Source: Tenacibaculum finnmarkense (lineage in GTDB: Bacteria; Bacteroidota; Bacteroidia; Flavobacteriales; Flavobacteriaceae). From it: a DNA stretch of 64,000 nt. The notes under the pieces are model-generated. The model was not told where the DNA came from, ran no database searches, and saw only the letters and a program-made list of their open reading frames with translations. The position numbers and the translations under genes are program-made. The DNA lies in contig NZ_OENA01000060.1 in the NCBI RefSeq assembly GCF_900239185.1, positions 1 through 64,000 on the forward strand. Direction: 5' to 3'. Below, in pieces: positions 34,040 to 43,089 of this stretch (the first letter of the stretch is position 1; the number at the start of each line of letters is the position of its first letter).

Positions 34040-34957
34040 CTAATTGTATGTAGTATTGGGCATGGTTTTTTTCTTTATCCATTCTAAAATTTCTCTTTCA
34101 TTTATTATTGACCAAGAATGTGGATTTCTTTTTCCATTTTTTCGGTAACCTCTATTTTTAGATGCTATATATGATGTTTTAAATCCATTTTTTGTTAATT
34201 CTTTATGTAAATTTTTTAATTGAAAACTATTTGTTTGCTCAAAACCTCTGTTATAAACAGTTCTATTAAATTCGAAGGCTGGTTCTGTATAAAATACCAA
34301 TTCGGTTTCTTTAAATTTTACATTTTCAATATATTTTAAAGTATCTAAATATGGTGAAAATAGTTTATATTCCTCTAAATTTTCGTTGGGTTTTCCTATT
34401 TTTTGATTTAAATAATTTAATAGGAAAGTAGATTCATTTACAAGAATAGAATTATTTTGCTCAACTTTCTGTTCACAGTTTTTATATAATTGTATTAAAT
34501 CTACAGGAGAATCTACAACAAAAATTCCTTTTGGACTAAATTCCCCATTTTTATAAAAAGTCAGGTGTTTCCCCAATTGTAAGGCAAGATTTCCACCCGC
34601 AGAAAATCCACCAATATAAATGTCGTTTCCGTTGATGTTATTTTCGCTTATTATTTTCCAAAGAAGTTTTGTAGTTTTTTCTTTTTCTAATTTATTCAGG
34701 AATAAATTTCTATTTATGTTAATAATTAAGACGGAAATGTTTTTATCTAAAACACTTTTAATTAAATTCGATTCGCTTTTAACTGTTTGATTATTTCCTC
34801 CAAAACCTGGAAATAGAATTAATAATTCTTTATGATTTCTTGGAACTATTAATTCATAAGATTCAGAATTAATAGTTAACCTCTCTTTAGTGTAAGTTCT
34901 ACAGCTAAATAAAAATAAAATTGTTAATATGTATATGATTTTTTCCAAATTAGGCAC
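34040..34957 (-). CDS. alpha/beta-hydrolase lipoprotein
   Basis: 305 residues starting with GTG at 34957, because the signal KIIYILTILFLFSC (lipobox, Cys19) follows directly. The nucleophile elbow is GGFSAGGN. Aspartate in FVVDSPVDL and histidine in NPHSWS complete a plausible triad, and LLILFPGFGGNN forms the oxyanion region. Probably an envelope esterase or peptidase. Imperfect palindromic sequence overlaps both ends of the gene. Confidence 0.75.
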   Translation of the reverse strand: MPNLEKIIYILTILFLFSCRTYTKERLTINSESYELIVPRNHKELLILFPGFGGNNQTVKSESNLIKSVLDKNISVLIININRNLFLNKLEKEKTTKLLWKIISENNINGNDIYIGGFSAGGNLALQLGKHLTFYKNGEFSPKGIFVVDSPVDLIQLYKNCEQKVEQNNSILVNESTFLLNYLNQKIGKPNENLEEYKLFSPYLDTLKYIENVKFKETELVFYTEPAFEFNRTVYNRGFEQTNSFQLKNLHKELTKNGFKTSYIASKNRGYRKNGKRNPHSWSIINEREILEWIKKKTMPNTTYN

Positions 34958-35013
34958 AACAGCTCAAATATATGTTATTAATTATCCCATAAACTATAAG
35001 CAAACAAAACAAT

Positions 35014-36264
35014 CTAAATCATTTTCCCATTAATAAAAACGGTATCAATTAATACAGAACCAAAATTATAAGGAATTGCGCCGTAGCTTAAAATTTCTTT
35101 TGTAATGATAAAATTAGCCTTTTTACCAATGGTAATACTTCCAACTTCTTCGGATAAATCCATAGCGTAAGCACCGTTAATAGTTGCTGCATTAATCGCT
35201 TCTTCAGGAGTCATTTTCATTTTAATACAAGCAGTTGCAACCACAAAATTCATGTTTCCCGAAGGCGTAGAACCAGGATTAAAATCGGTTGCTAAGGCTA
35301 AAGGCAATCCTGCTTCAATAATTTTACGAGCAGGCGTATAAGGAATACTTAAAAAATACGAGCAAGATGGCAAAGCAACAGGCATGGTATTGGTGTTTTT
35401 CAAAGCATTAATATCATCAGAATTCATAATTTCTAAATGATCTACCGACAAGGCATCGTGTTTTACACTTACTTGAACACCGCCAATAGTTGTAAATTGA
35501 TTTACGTGTACTTTTGCTCTTAAACCGTGTTTTTTACCCGCTTCTAAAATTCGGTCGGTATCTTCTACTGAAAAATAGCCAGTTTCACAGAAAGCATCAA
35601 TAAAATCAGCTAAATTTTCTTCGGATATTTTAGGTAACATTTCATTGACAATTAAGTCGATATAACCGTCTTTATTGTCTTTATATTCCTTTGGAAAAGC
35701 GTGTGCACCCAAAAAAGTAGCTTTTATAGGAAGATTGTAATTTTCACGTAATTTTTTAATCACACGCAGCATTTTTAATTCGGCATCAACGGTTAAACCA
35801 TAGCCCGATTTAATTTCAACAGCACCCGTACCAAGCTTCATAACTTCCTCTAAACGAACTGCCGATTGAGCGTATAAATCCTCTTCAGAAGTTTGTTGTA
35901 GTTTCTTTGCAGAATTTAAAATTCCACCGCCGTTATTCGCAATTTCTTCATAAGTTAAGCCGTTAATTCTATCTACAAATTCTTGTTCTCGATTTCCTGC
36001 ATAGACAATATGTGTGTGTGAATCGCACCAAGTTGGCAGTATCATTTTACCTGTACAATCAATTTTTTTATCAAAATTAATTCCTTTTAAATCGGCTGAT
36101 TTTAAGTGTGTCATTTCGCCAAAATCAATTATTTTATCATCTTTAATTAATAAAAAGGCATTTTTAATTGTTGGTAAAATAGCCATCGCTGCTCCTGAAA
36201 CTTTTTTAACAGCAGCATCTCTAACTTGAATTAATTCTTTAATATTTATGAATAATGTGGTCAT
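35014..36264 (-). CDS. hutI: imidazolonepropionase
   Basis: About 416 residues from the ATG at 36264 (MTTLFINIKELIQVRD); the open frame extends 13 codons further upstream but the conserved family begins here. Amidohydrolase motifs are LPTWCDSHTHIVYAG (metal-binding HTH), AHAFPKEY, KVHVNQF and ATDFNPGSTPS. It opens the imidazolone ring in histidine degradation. hutH and hutU are not in the window. Confidence 0.93.
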   Translation of the reverse strand: MTTLFINIKELIQVRDAAVKKVSGAAMAILPTIKNAFLLIKDDKIIDFGEMTHLKSADLKGINFDKKIDCTGKMILPTWCDSHTHIVYAGNREQEFVDRINGLTYEEIANNGGGILNSAKKLQQTSEEDLYAQSAVRLEEVMKLGTGAVEIKSGYGLTVDAELKMLRVIKKLRENYNLPIKATFLGAHAFPKEYKDNKDGYIDLIVNEMLPKISEENLADFIDAFCETGYFSVEDTDRILEAGKKHGLRAKVHVNQFTTIGGVQVSVKHDALSVDHLEIMNSDDINALKNTNTMPVALPSCSYFLSIPYTPARKIIEAGLPLALATDFNPGSTPSGNMNFVVATACIKMKMTPEEAINAATINGAYAMDLSEEVGSITIGKKANFIITKEILSYGAIPYNFGSVLIDTVFINGKMI

Positions 36265-36404
36265 GTAATTGTTTTTTTTTGATAAATGAGCCGTAAAATG
36301 CACTCATTTTTAAAATTTACTAGAAAATAAATAAACAAGAGGCTTAAAAAACCTCTTGTAGCATATAAATACGCTTAAATATAATCAGAATAATTAGGCG
36401 TTTA

Positions 36405-37463
36405 TTATGAATTATAATACTGTAAACTTTCGATAATTAATTGATTTGTAACGGTGCAATTAATTTTAAAATCTCCAAAATCGTTTAAAAGGACGAAGTT
36501 AATTTCTCCGCCAATATTTTTCTTGTCGTGTTTCATCAATTCTAAAACAGGCGCAAAATCGGCTTCTAAAATAGCTGTTTTTCCGTAAATAGCAAGAATT
36601 GTTTTTTTAACATCCGCTACTTTATCCGAAGGAAAATTTAAAACTTTAGCAGAAAGATAGGCTTCGCAAACCATACCGATAGCAATTGCTTCGCCATGTG
36701 TTAACGTATCTTTATGCGCATTTTCTAAAAAATAAGATTCTATTCCGTGTCCAATTGTATGCCCCCAATTTAAGGCTTTACGAACGCCGTGTTCTTTTGG
36801 ATCTTCTAGAACAACTTCGTTTTTAATTTCAATAGAACGATGAATTAAATCAATAATATTTAATGTTGGATTGCTTTTAATTTCATTGTATAAATGAACA
36901 TCATGAGTCATTCCGTATTTAATAATTTCGGCAGTTCCTGACCTAATTTCTCTAGGCGAAAGGGTTTGTAAATATTCAGGATCTAAAACCACCATTTGAG
37001 GATTGGCAAACAAACCAATCTGATTTTTTAAAACGCCTAAATCAACACCCGTTTTTCCGCCAACCGAAGCATCTACCATACTTAATAAAGTGGTTGGAAT
37101 GTTTACAAAATCAATTCCTCGTTTAAATGTTGAGGCTACAAAACCGCCTAAATCGGTAATAACGCCACCACCCAAAGTAATTAAAACACTTTTTCTGTCG
37201 GCACCTAATTCGGTCATAGCGCTCCAAACACCTGCACAGGTTTCTAGGTTTTTATGAATTTCACCAGCATCAATTTGAATGACTTCAATTTTTTTATCGG
37301 TTTCTAATAATTCGATAAAACGAGGATAACAATGCGTAATCGTGTTATCATCTACTACTATAAAAATAGTAGAATACTGCTTATTACGAATTAAATTGGC
37401 TAAGGATGTGTATCCTTTTTCGTTAAAATCAATAGGGTAGGTTACTGCTTGAATAGAAGTCAT
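36405..37463 (-). CDS. aroB: 3-dehydroquinate synthase
   Basis: 352 residues. The NAD-binding LITLGGGVITDLGGFVAST, metal-site residues in LNWGHTIGHGIE, and THGEAIAIGM are present. It catalyses the second step of the shikimate pathway. Divergent from proline dehydrogenase, with its own -7 box (minus strand TATTTTTG, 37491-37484). Confidence 0.96.
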   Translation of the reverse strand: MTSIQAVTYPIDFNEKGYTSLANLIRNKQYSTIFIVVDDNTITHCYPRFIELLETDKKIEVIQIDAGEIHKNLETCAGVWSAMTELGADRKSVLITLGGGVITDLGGFVASTFKRGIDFVNIPTTLLSMVDASVGGKTGVDLGVLKNQIGLFANPQMVVLDPEYLQTLSPREIRSGTAEIIKYGMTHDVHLYNEIKSNPTLNIIDLIHRSIEIKNEVVLEDPKEHGVRKALNWGHTIGHGIESYFLENAHKDTLTHGEAIAIGMVCEAYLSAKVLNFPSDKVADVKKTILAIYGKTAILEADFAPVLELMKHDKKNIGGEINFVLLNDFGDFKINCTVTNQLIIESLQYYNS

Positions 37464-37483
37464 TTTGGTTTGAAAATTTAAAG

Positions 37484-37534
37484 CAAAAATAAATAGAAAA
37501 AATTAAAATATATCATACAGTAGATTTATATTTG
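37484..37534. promoter_or_regulatory. divergent promoters for aroB and proline dehydrogenase
   Basis: Minus strand TATTTTTG at 37491-37484 faces aroB. Plus strand TATATTTG at 37527-37534 faces the proline dehydrogenase gene. Both match TAnnTTTG. Confidence 0.55.
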
Positions 37535-37566
37535 TGTTTGAAATCAAAATAATAGGACTTCCTACA

Positions 37567-38730
37567 ATGACACTTTTTAACAACACCGAAACTGCTTTTA
37601 AATTAAAGTCTGACTCAGAGTTAGAACGCGCATATTTTTTATTTAAAATGATACAAAATCAGCCAATGGTTCGTATTGGTACCGCAGTCACTAATTTTGC
37701 CTTAAAGGCGCACTTACCTGTTGAGGGTTTAATTCGTTCAACTGTTTTTGACCACTTTTGTGGTGGCGTAACAGAAGATGATTGCTTGCCTAACATAGAA
37801 AAAATGCACCAAAAAGGAAATGTGCACAGTATTTTAGACTACTCTGTTGAAGGGAAAGAAGATGAAGCGCAGTTTGACAACGCTTTAAAAATGACCTTAA
37901 AAACGATTGATTTTGCTGAAGAAAAAAAATCAATTCCGTACGCTGTTTTTAAACCAACAGGGTTTGGACGTTTTGCTTTATATCAAAAGTTAACAGAAAA
38001 CCAAGCGCATACTACTCCAGAAAAAGCAGAATGGGAAACCGTTGTTGCTCGTTTTCATAGAGTTTGTAAAGCTGCAGTAAAAAAAGATGTTCCTTTATTA
38101 ATTGACGCAGAAGAAAGTTGGATGCAAGATGCCGCCGATGATTTAATTGAAGAATTAATGGAAACATATAATAAAGACAAAGCAATTGTTTTTAATACGC
38201 TACAAATGTATCGCCATGATCGTATGGATTATTTACGTGGTTTACATCAAAGAGCCCACCAAAAAGGATACCATATTGGTTTGAAAATAGTACGTGGTGC
38301 TTACATGGAAAAAGAACGTGAAAGAGCGGAAGAAAAAGGCTATAAATCGCCAATATGTAAAGACAAACAAGCTACTGATGACAACTATAACGAAGCAGTT
38401 CGTTTTATGATGGAGCATAAAAACATGGCTATTTTTGCAGGAACTCATAATGAAGAGAGTTCTTATTTATTAATGAATTTAGCAAAAGAATACAGTATAA
38501 AAGCAACGGATAATCGCATGTGGTTTGGGCAGTTGTACGGTATGAGCGATCATATTAGTTTTAACTTATCCAAAGAAGGTTATAATGTAGCAAAGTATGT
38601 TCCTTTTGGCCCGGTACGTGACGTGATGCCTTATTTAATCCGTAGAGCCGAAGAAAATACTTCGGTAGCAGGGCAAACATCAAGAGAGCTTAATTTGATA
38701 AAAATAGAGCGAAAACGACGTAAGCTGTAA
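37567..38730 (+). CDS. putA: proline dehydrogenase
   Basis: About 387 residues from the ATG at 37567; an in-frame GTG at 37534 lies inside the -7 box and is not the likely start. The FAD-dependent TIM barrel shows LLIDAEESWMQDAADDL, GLKIVRGAYMEKERERAEE, AGTHNEES and GQLYGMSDHISF. It oxidises proline to pyrroline-5-carboxylate. Monofunctional: the PutA dehydrogenase half is absent. Confidence 0.93.
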   Translation: MTLFNNTETAFKLKSDSELERAYFLFKMIQNQPMVRIGTAVTNFALKAHLPVEGLIRSTVFDHFCGGVTEDDCLPNIEKMHQKGNVHSILDYSVEGKEDEAQFDNALKMTLKTIDFAEEKKSIPYAVFKPTGFGRFALYQKLTENQAHTTPEKAEWETVVARFHRVCKAAVKKDVPLLIDAEESWMQDAADDLIEELMETYNKDKAIVFNTLQMYRHDRMDYLRGLHQRAHQKGYHIGLKIVRGAYMEKERERAEEKGYKSPICKDKQATDDNYNEAVRFMMEHKNMAIFAGTHNEESSYLLMNLAKEYSIKATDNRMWFGQLYGMSDHISFNLSKEGYNVAKYVPFGPVRDVMPYLIRRAEENTSVAGQTSRELNLIKIERKRRKL

Positions 38731-38848
38731 AGTTATTAATAAAATTAATTCCAAATATATTACCTAGTGCTTTTAGAGAATATGAACAATATTTAGACAA
38801 AGAATAATAATTCATCGACTATTTACAGTATATTTATATATAAAACAC

Positions 38849-38856
38849 TAGTTTTG
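38849..38856 (+). promoter_or_regulatory. -7 box TAGTTTTG upstream of typA
   Basis: TAGTTTTG matches TAnnTTTG and leaves a 5' leader of about 20 nt before the ATG at 38879. Confidence 0.5.
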
Positions 38857-38878
38857 CAACTTTAAAAAACGACCAAGA

Positions 38879-40651
38879 ATGCAACCAATTAGAAATATTG
38901 CTATTATAGCCCACGTTGACCACGGTAAGACCACTTTGGTAGATAAAATTATAGATCAAGCAAAAATATTAGACGAGCGTAAAGAACGTACTGATTTATT
39001 GTTAGATAATAACGATTTAGAGCGTGAAAGAGGGATTACAATTCTTTCTAAAAACGTATCTATAAACTACAAAAACACAAAAATCAATGTAATTGATACA
39101 CCTGGTCACGCCGATTTCGGAGGTGAAGTAGAGCGTGTATTAAAAATGGCTGATGGTGTTTTATTATTAGTTGATGCATTTGAAGGACCAATGCCACAAA
39201 CTCGTTTTGTATTAGGTAAAGCCTTAGCTTTAGGATTAACTCCTATTGTTGTTGTTAACAAAGTAGATAAAGAAAACTGTACGCCTGATATCGTTCACGA
39301 AAAAGTTTTTGACTTAATGTTTGCTTTAGAAGCAACTGAAGAGCAATTAGACTTTGCTACTGTTTACGGTTCTGCAAAGAACAACTGGATGAGTACTGAC
39401 TGGAAAAACGAAACTGATAACATCATTCCATTATTAGATGCTGTTTTAGAATCTATTCCTGCAACTAAGTACAATGAAGGAACTCCACAAATGCAAATTA
39501 CTTCTTTAGATTTTTCTAAATTTACAGGAAGAATTGCTATTGGACGTGTTTTTAGAGGTGACTTAGAAGTTGGTAAAGAATACATGTTATGTAAAGCTGA
39601 TGGTGTTCAGAAAAAAGTAAGAATTAAAGAATTACACGTATTCGAAGGAATGGGTAAAGTTCAGGTAGAAAAAGTACCTTGTGGAGATATTTGTGCTATT
39701 ACAGGTATTGAAGGATTCGAAATTGGAGATACTATCGCTGATTTAGAAAACCCAGAAGCATTACCAAGAACAGAAATTGACCAACCTACTATGAGTATGT
39801 TGTTTACAATTAACAATTCTCCTTTCTTTGGTAAAGAAGGTAAATTTGTAACATCTCGTCACATTCGTGATCGTTTATTCAAAGAATTAGAAAAGAATTT
39901 AGCTTTAAAAGTTGAAACTACTGATTCTGAGGATAAATTTAACGTTTTCGGTCGTGGAGTATTACATTTATCAGTACTTATTGAAACAATGCGTCGTGAA
40001 GGATATGAATTACAAGTGGGAAGACCACAAGTAATTCTTAAAATGGTTGATGGTAAGAAACATGAGCCAATGGAAACATTATCTATTGATGTACCAGAAG
40101 ATATGGCATCTAAAGCAATTAACTTAGTATCTCTTAGAAAAGGAGATATGTTAGTTATGGAGCCTAAAGGTGATTTACAACATTTAGAATTTTCAATTCC
40201 TTCTAGAGGATTGATTGGTTTAAGAAATAAAATTTTAACAGCAACTGCTGGTTCAGCTATTATTAACCACAGATTTAGTGAATATGGTCCTTATAAAGGA
40301 GACTTTACTGAAGAGGTAAAAGGTGCTATTATTTCTGCAGCAGCTGGTAAAGCAACTGCTTATGCGTTAAACCGTTTACAAGATAGAGGTAAGTTTTTTA
40401 TCGATGTTAACCAAGAGATTTATGTTGGACAGGTAATCGGTGAAAACAGTAAATCTGACGAAATGGCTGTAAACTTAGTAAAAGGAAAGCAATTAACAAA
40501 CATGCGTAAATCTGGTACAGATGAAGCTATGAAAATTGCACCAAAAGTTGATTTTTCTTTAGAGGAAAACATGGAATACATTAAAGCTGATGAGTACTTA
40601 GAAGTTACTCCATTAAGTTTACGTATGCGTAAAATTAACTTTAAAGCATAA
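38879..40651 (+). CDS. typA: translational GTPase TypA/BipA
   Basis: 590 residues. GTPase motifs: [12 protein letters not shown] (G1), RERGITI (G2), DTPGHADFG (G3), VVNKVDKE (G4). Domains II, III and V follow, and the TypA-specific C-terminal domain ends at [14 protein letters not shown] ribosome-binding GTPase involved in stress adaptation and ribosome assembly. Followed by a strong terminator. Confidence 0.97.
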   Translation: MQPIRNIAIIAHVDHGKTTLVDKIIDQAKILDERKERTDLLLDNNDLERERGITILSKNVSINYKNTKINVIDTPGHADFGGEVERVLKMADGVLLLVDAFEGPMPQTRFVLGKALALGLTPIVVVNKVDKENCTPDIVHEKVFDLMFALEATEEQLDFATVYGSAKNNWMSTDWKNETDNIIPLLDAVLESIPATKYNEGTPQMQITSLDFSKFTGRIAIGRVFRGDLEVGKEYMLCKADGVQKKVRIKELHVFEGMGKVQVEKVPCGDICAITGIEGFEIGDTIADLENPEALPRTEIDQPTMSMLFTINNSPFFGKEGKFVTSRHIRDRLFKELEKNLALKVETTDSEDKFNVFGRGVLHLSVLIETMRREGYELQVGRPQVILKMVDGKKHEPMETLSIDVPEDMASKAINLVSLRKGDMLVMEPKGDLQHLEFSIPSRGLIGLRNKILTATAGSAIINHRFSEYGPYKGDFTEEVKGAIISAAAGKATAYALNRLQDRGKFFIDVNQEIYVGQVIGENSKSDEMAVNLVKGKQLTNMRKSGTDEAMKIAPKVDFSLEENMEYIKADEYLEVTPLSLRMRKINFKA

Positions 40652-40684
40652 TTTTAAGAAATTATATTTTAAAATTTTTATATA

Positions 40685-40712
40685 AAAAACCACCTAGAAA
40701 TAGGTGGTTTTT
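40685..40712 (+). terminator. bidirectional terminator between typA and abiH-like gene
   Basis: Perfect stem AAAAACCACCTA / TAGGTGGTTTTT with loop GAAA between convergent genes. Confidence 0.85.
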
Positions 40713-40732
40713 ATTGTTTAATATATGATTTT

Positions 40733-41908
40733 TTATGACATTGGATAATAAGTAACTGGATTGCTTTTTTTTAGAAATAATTCTTTTTCTCTTTCACGAA
40801 TTGTAGAATAATCAAAATTTGTCATTACAGGAAAATTAACAGATTGTTGTAAAGAAATTACTTTTTCTCTTAAAAAAGCTTCTGAATCAAATATTCTAGC
40901 AAGATTTGCGTATAATTCAAATAAGTTGGCTGCTTTTAGTTGTTCATTTTCTAAGTCGGAACGTTTTAATAATTCAATGTTTTGACAAGCATTATCATCT
41001 AAAATGGTTTTTAAAATTGTTTTATCTGTTCCTCCTAATGAATGCCCGATTACTAAAACATCATATTTATCGAAAGTAGCTAATTGATTAAGGACTTTTC
41101 TGTAATTTTTGCTTTTTAAATAATCAAAAGTTTTAAAGTATTTTAAAAAATTATTATTTTTACTAGCTTTCATTTGTTGATAGATTTCGTCTGTATCATC
41201 TCCGTAACCAAAAATAATATCTTCGGATAAACTATTGTGAATATGTATGTTATTTCTACCTAAAGAAGAGTTTGTATAGTTTTCTATTGTGTTCGTATAA
41301 TTAAAATTAATGAAAGAGACTTTTTTTCTGCCTATAAAATGCTTTTCAAAAGAATTATTTACAGAAGTATTACGTGTTGGTTTTATTTTATCGTTTAAAT
41401 ATTTTTTTAAGGATTCTTTTATTTCTTGTAAATTTTTATTAAGTATGTCTAATTCTTCATTATGATTTTCTTTTGGAAAAGTATAAATATCTTTTAATTC
41501 TTCGTAATATGCTTGTTCAATATCGAACCAGTTTTCAAAGGAATTTGAATATAATTTACCAAGTAATTCATTAGATATTAAAAGCTTAACATATTCATTA
41601 TTAGAATTTAAAAAAGTAGAAACTTTATTTGTTTCATTTTGTTGAATTAAATATGCAAGATTATTTAAGAATTTATCATCTGTTGATTCAGTTGATAAAT
41701 CACTAAAAAATACAGTTCCATTTTGATTAAGATAAAGAAGAAGTTCTTTATTTAAAAATTGTTTGTTATTTTCGAAATCAAATACTTTGGTTATAATAAC
41801 CTCATTTAAATAATAATTTGCAAAATCATTATAACTTGTTTTTAATCCGTGGGCTAAATCAAAGCCATTACCGATAATTACAATTAAATTTTTACTCTTT
41901 TCTTTCAT
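40733..41908 (-). CDS. AbiH family abortive-infection protein
   Basis: 391 residues. The N-terminus LIVIIGNGFDLAHGLKTSYNDF, then INFNYTNTIE, HIHNSLSEDIIFGYGDD and VLVIGHSLGGTDKTIL match the AbiH family (PF14253), described from lactococcal phage-abortive infection. The glycine-rich start suggests nucleotide binding. It stands alone, convergent with typA and divergent from the his operon, as an accessory insertion. Confidence 0.85.
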   Translation of the reverse strand: MKEKSKNLIVIIGNGFDLAHGLKTSYNDFANYYLNEVIITKVFDFENNKQFLNKELLLYLNQNGTVFFSDLSTESTDDKFLNNLAYLIQQNETNKVSTFLNSNNEYVKLLISNELLGKLYSNSFENWFDIEQAYYEELKDIYTFPKENHNEELDILNKNLQEIKESLKKYLNDKIKPTRNTSVNNSFEKHFIGRKKVSFINFNYTNTIENYTNSSLGRNNIHIHNSLSEDIIFGYGDDTDEIYQQMKASKNNNFLKYFKTFDYLKSKNYRKVLNQLATFDKYDVLVIGHSLGGTDKTILKTILDDNACQNIELLKRSDLENEQLKAANLFELYANLARIFDSEAFLREKVISLQQSVNFPVMTNFDYSTIREREKELFLKKSNPVTYYPMS

Positions 41909-41967
41909 AATTTTTTAAGTAAATATAATTAACAATTACCAATATTTTGTTTAATTTTAATTTTTCC

Positions 41968-41998
41968 TTGTGAGATAAAAAAAAAAGACAAATATTTG
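41968..41998 (+). promoter_or_regulatory. his operon promoter
   Basis: TTG (41968-41970), 20 bp, AATATTTG (41991-41998), one mismatch from TAnnTTTG. It predicts a transcript starting near 42004, just before the leader peptide. Confidence 0.55.
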
Positions 41999-42016
41999 TA
42001 GTATCAAAATAAGAAC

Positions 42017-42070
42017 ATGAATTTTAATCAATTACATCATCATCATCATATTTGCACTCAAGCGAACTGA
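42017..42070 (+). CDS. hisL: his operon leader peptide with five histidines
   Basis: ATG at 42017 opens a 17-codon frame, MNFNQLHHHHHICTQAN, with five consecutive CAT codons (42035-42049) and a TGA stop at 42068. Its position after the promoter and before a terminator hairpin is that of a histidine attenuator leader peptide. Ribosome stalling at the His codons when charged tRNA-His is scarce would leave 42056-42064 free to form an antiterminator. Confidence 0.92.
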   Translation: MNFNQLHHHHHICTQAN

Positions 42071-42133
42071 AGATGTATTGACTAAAAACAACACATATTT
42101 TAAACCCGTTTGAGTAAATCAAACGGGTTTTTT
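42056..42133 (+). promoter_or_regulatory. his attenuator: antiterminator and terminator
   Basis: Terminator: perfect 12-bp stem AAACCCGTTTGA (42102-42113) / TCAAACGGGTTT (42119-42130) followed by T residues to 42133. Antiterminator: ACTCAAGCG (42056-42064), inside the leader frame just after the His codons, pairs with CGTTTGAGT (42107-42115) over nine positions with one G-U. The two structures share 42107-42113 and are mutually exclusive. A ribosome finishing the leader peptide covers 42056-42064 and permits termination. Confidence 0.88.
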
Positions 42134-42195
42134 CATTTCTAAAAATAGAAGTTTACTACACCTTATACATTTACTCAAACTAATTAATCATCAAA

Positions 42196-43053
42196 ATGAG
42201 TAAATTAAAAATTGCAATTCAGAAATCAGGAAGGTTAAACGAAGATTCATTAAGTCTTTTAAAAAGTTGTGGTATTTCTATCGATAATGGAAAAGATCAG
42301 CTAAAAGCCTCGGCAAGTAACTTTCCTTTAGAGGTTTTTTATCTTCGAAATGGCGATATTCCGCAGTATTTAAAAGATGGCGTTATTGATATTGCTATTA
42401 TCGGTGAAAATTTATTAATTGAAAAAGGAGGCGATATTGAGTTTATTGAAAAATTAGGATTTTCTAAATGTAAAGTGTCGTTGGCAATCCCAAAAGCTGA
42501 GGAATATACAGGATTATCTTATTTTCAAGATAAGAGAATAGCGACATCATACCCGAATACAGTTCAACATTTTTTAGCTACAAAAAATATTACTTCTCAA
42601 TTACATATTATTAACGGTTCTGTTGAAATTGCTCCAAATATCGGCTTGGCTGACGGTATTTGTGATATTGTATCAAGCGGATCTACTTTATTTAAAAATA
42701 ACTTAAAAGAGGTTGAGGTTATCTTAAAATCGGAAGCTGTTTTGGCGGTTTCTCCTAAATTAGAAACATCACAGCAAGAAATTTTAGACAAGTTACAATT
42801 CAGAATTCAATCGGTTTTAAAAGCAAGACGTTCTAAATATATTTTATTAAACGCTCCTAACGATAAACTAGAAAAAATCATCAATATTTTACCAGGAATG
42901 AGAAGCCCAACGGTATTGCCATTATCAGAAAAAGGCTGGAGTTCGGTACATTCAGTTTTAGATAAAAATGAATTTTGGGAGGTTATAGACGAACTTAAAA
43001 AGAATGGAGCAGAAGGTATTTTAGTATGCCCGATTGAAAAAATGGTTGTTTAA
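42196..43053 (+). CDS. hisG: ATP phosphoribosyltransferase (long form)
   Basis: 285 residues. KIAIQKSGRLNEDSLSLLKS at the start and ADGICDIVSSGSTL (PRPP loop region) are diagnostic. The length and the C-terminal regulatory domain (about 210-285) mark the long form that is feedback-inhibited by histidine and needs no HisZ. First committed step of histidine synthesis and first gene after the attenuator. Confidence 0.97.
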   Translation: MSKLKIAIQKSGRLNEDSLSLLKSCGISIDNGKDQLKASASNFPLEVFYLRNGDIPQYLKDGVIDIAIIGENLLIEKGGDIEFIEKLGFSKCKVSLAIPKAEEYTGLSYFQDKRIATSYPNTVQHFLATKNITSQLHIINGSVEIAPNIGLADGICDIVSSGSTLFKNNLKEVEVILKSEAVLAVSPKLETSQQEILDKLQFRIQSVLKARRSKYILLNAPNDKLEKIINILPGMRSPTVLPLSEKGWSSVHSVLDKNEFWEVIDELKKNGAEGILVCPIEKMVV

Positions 43054-43089
43054 AAAGGGGTATTTAATAAAAATTCAAGAAGAAATAAC

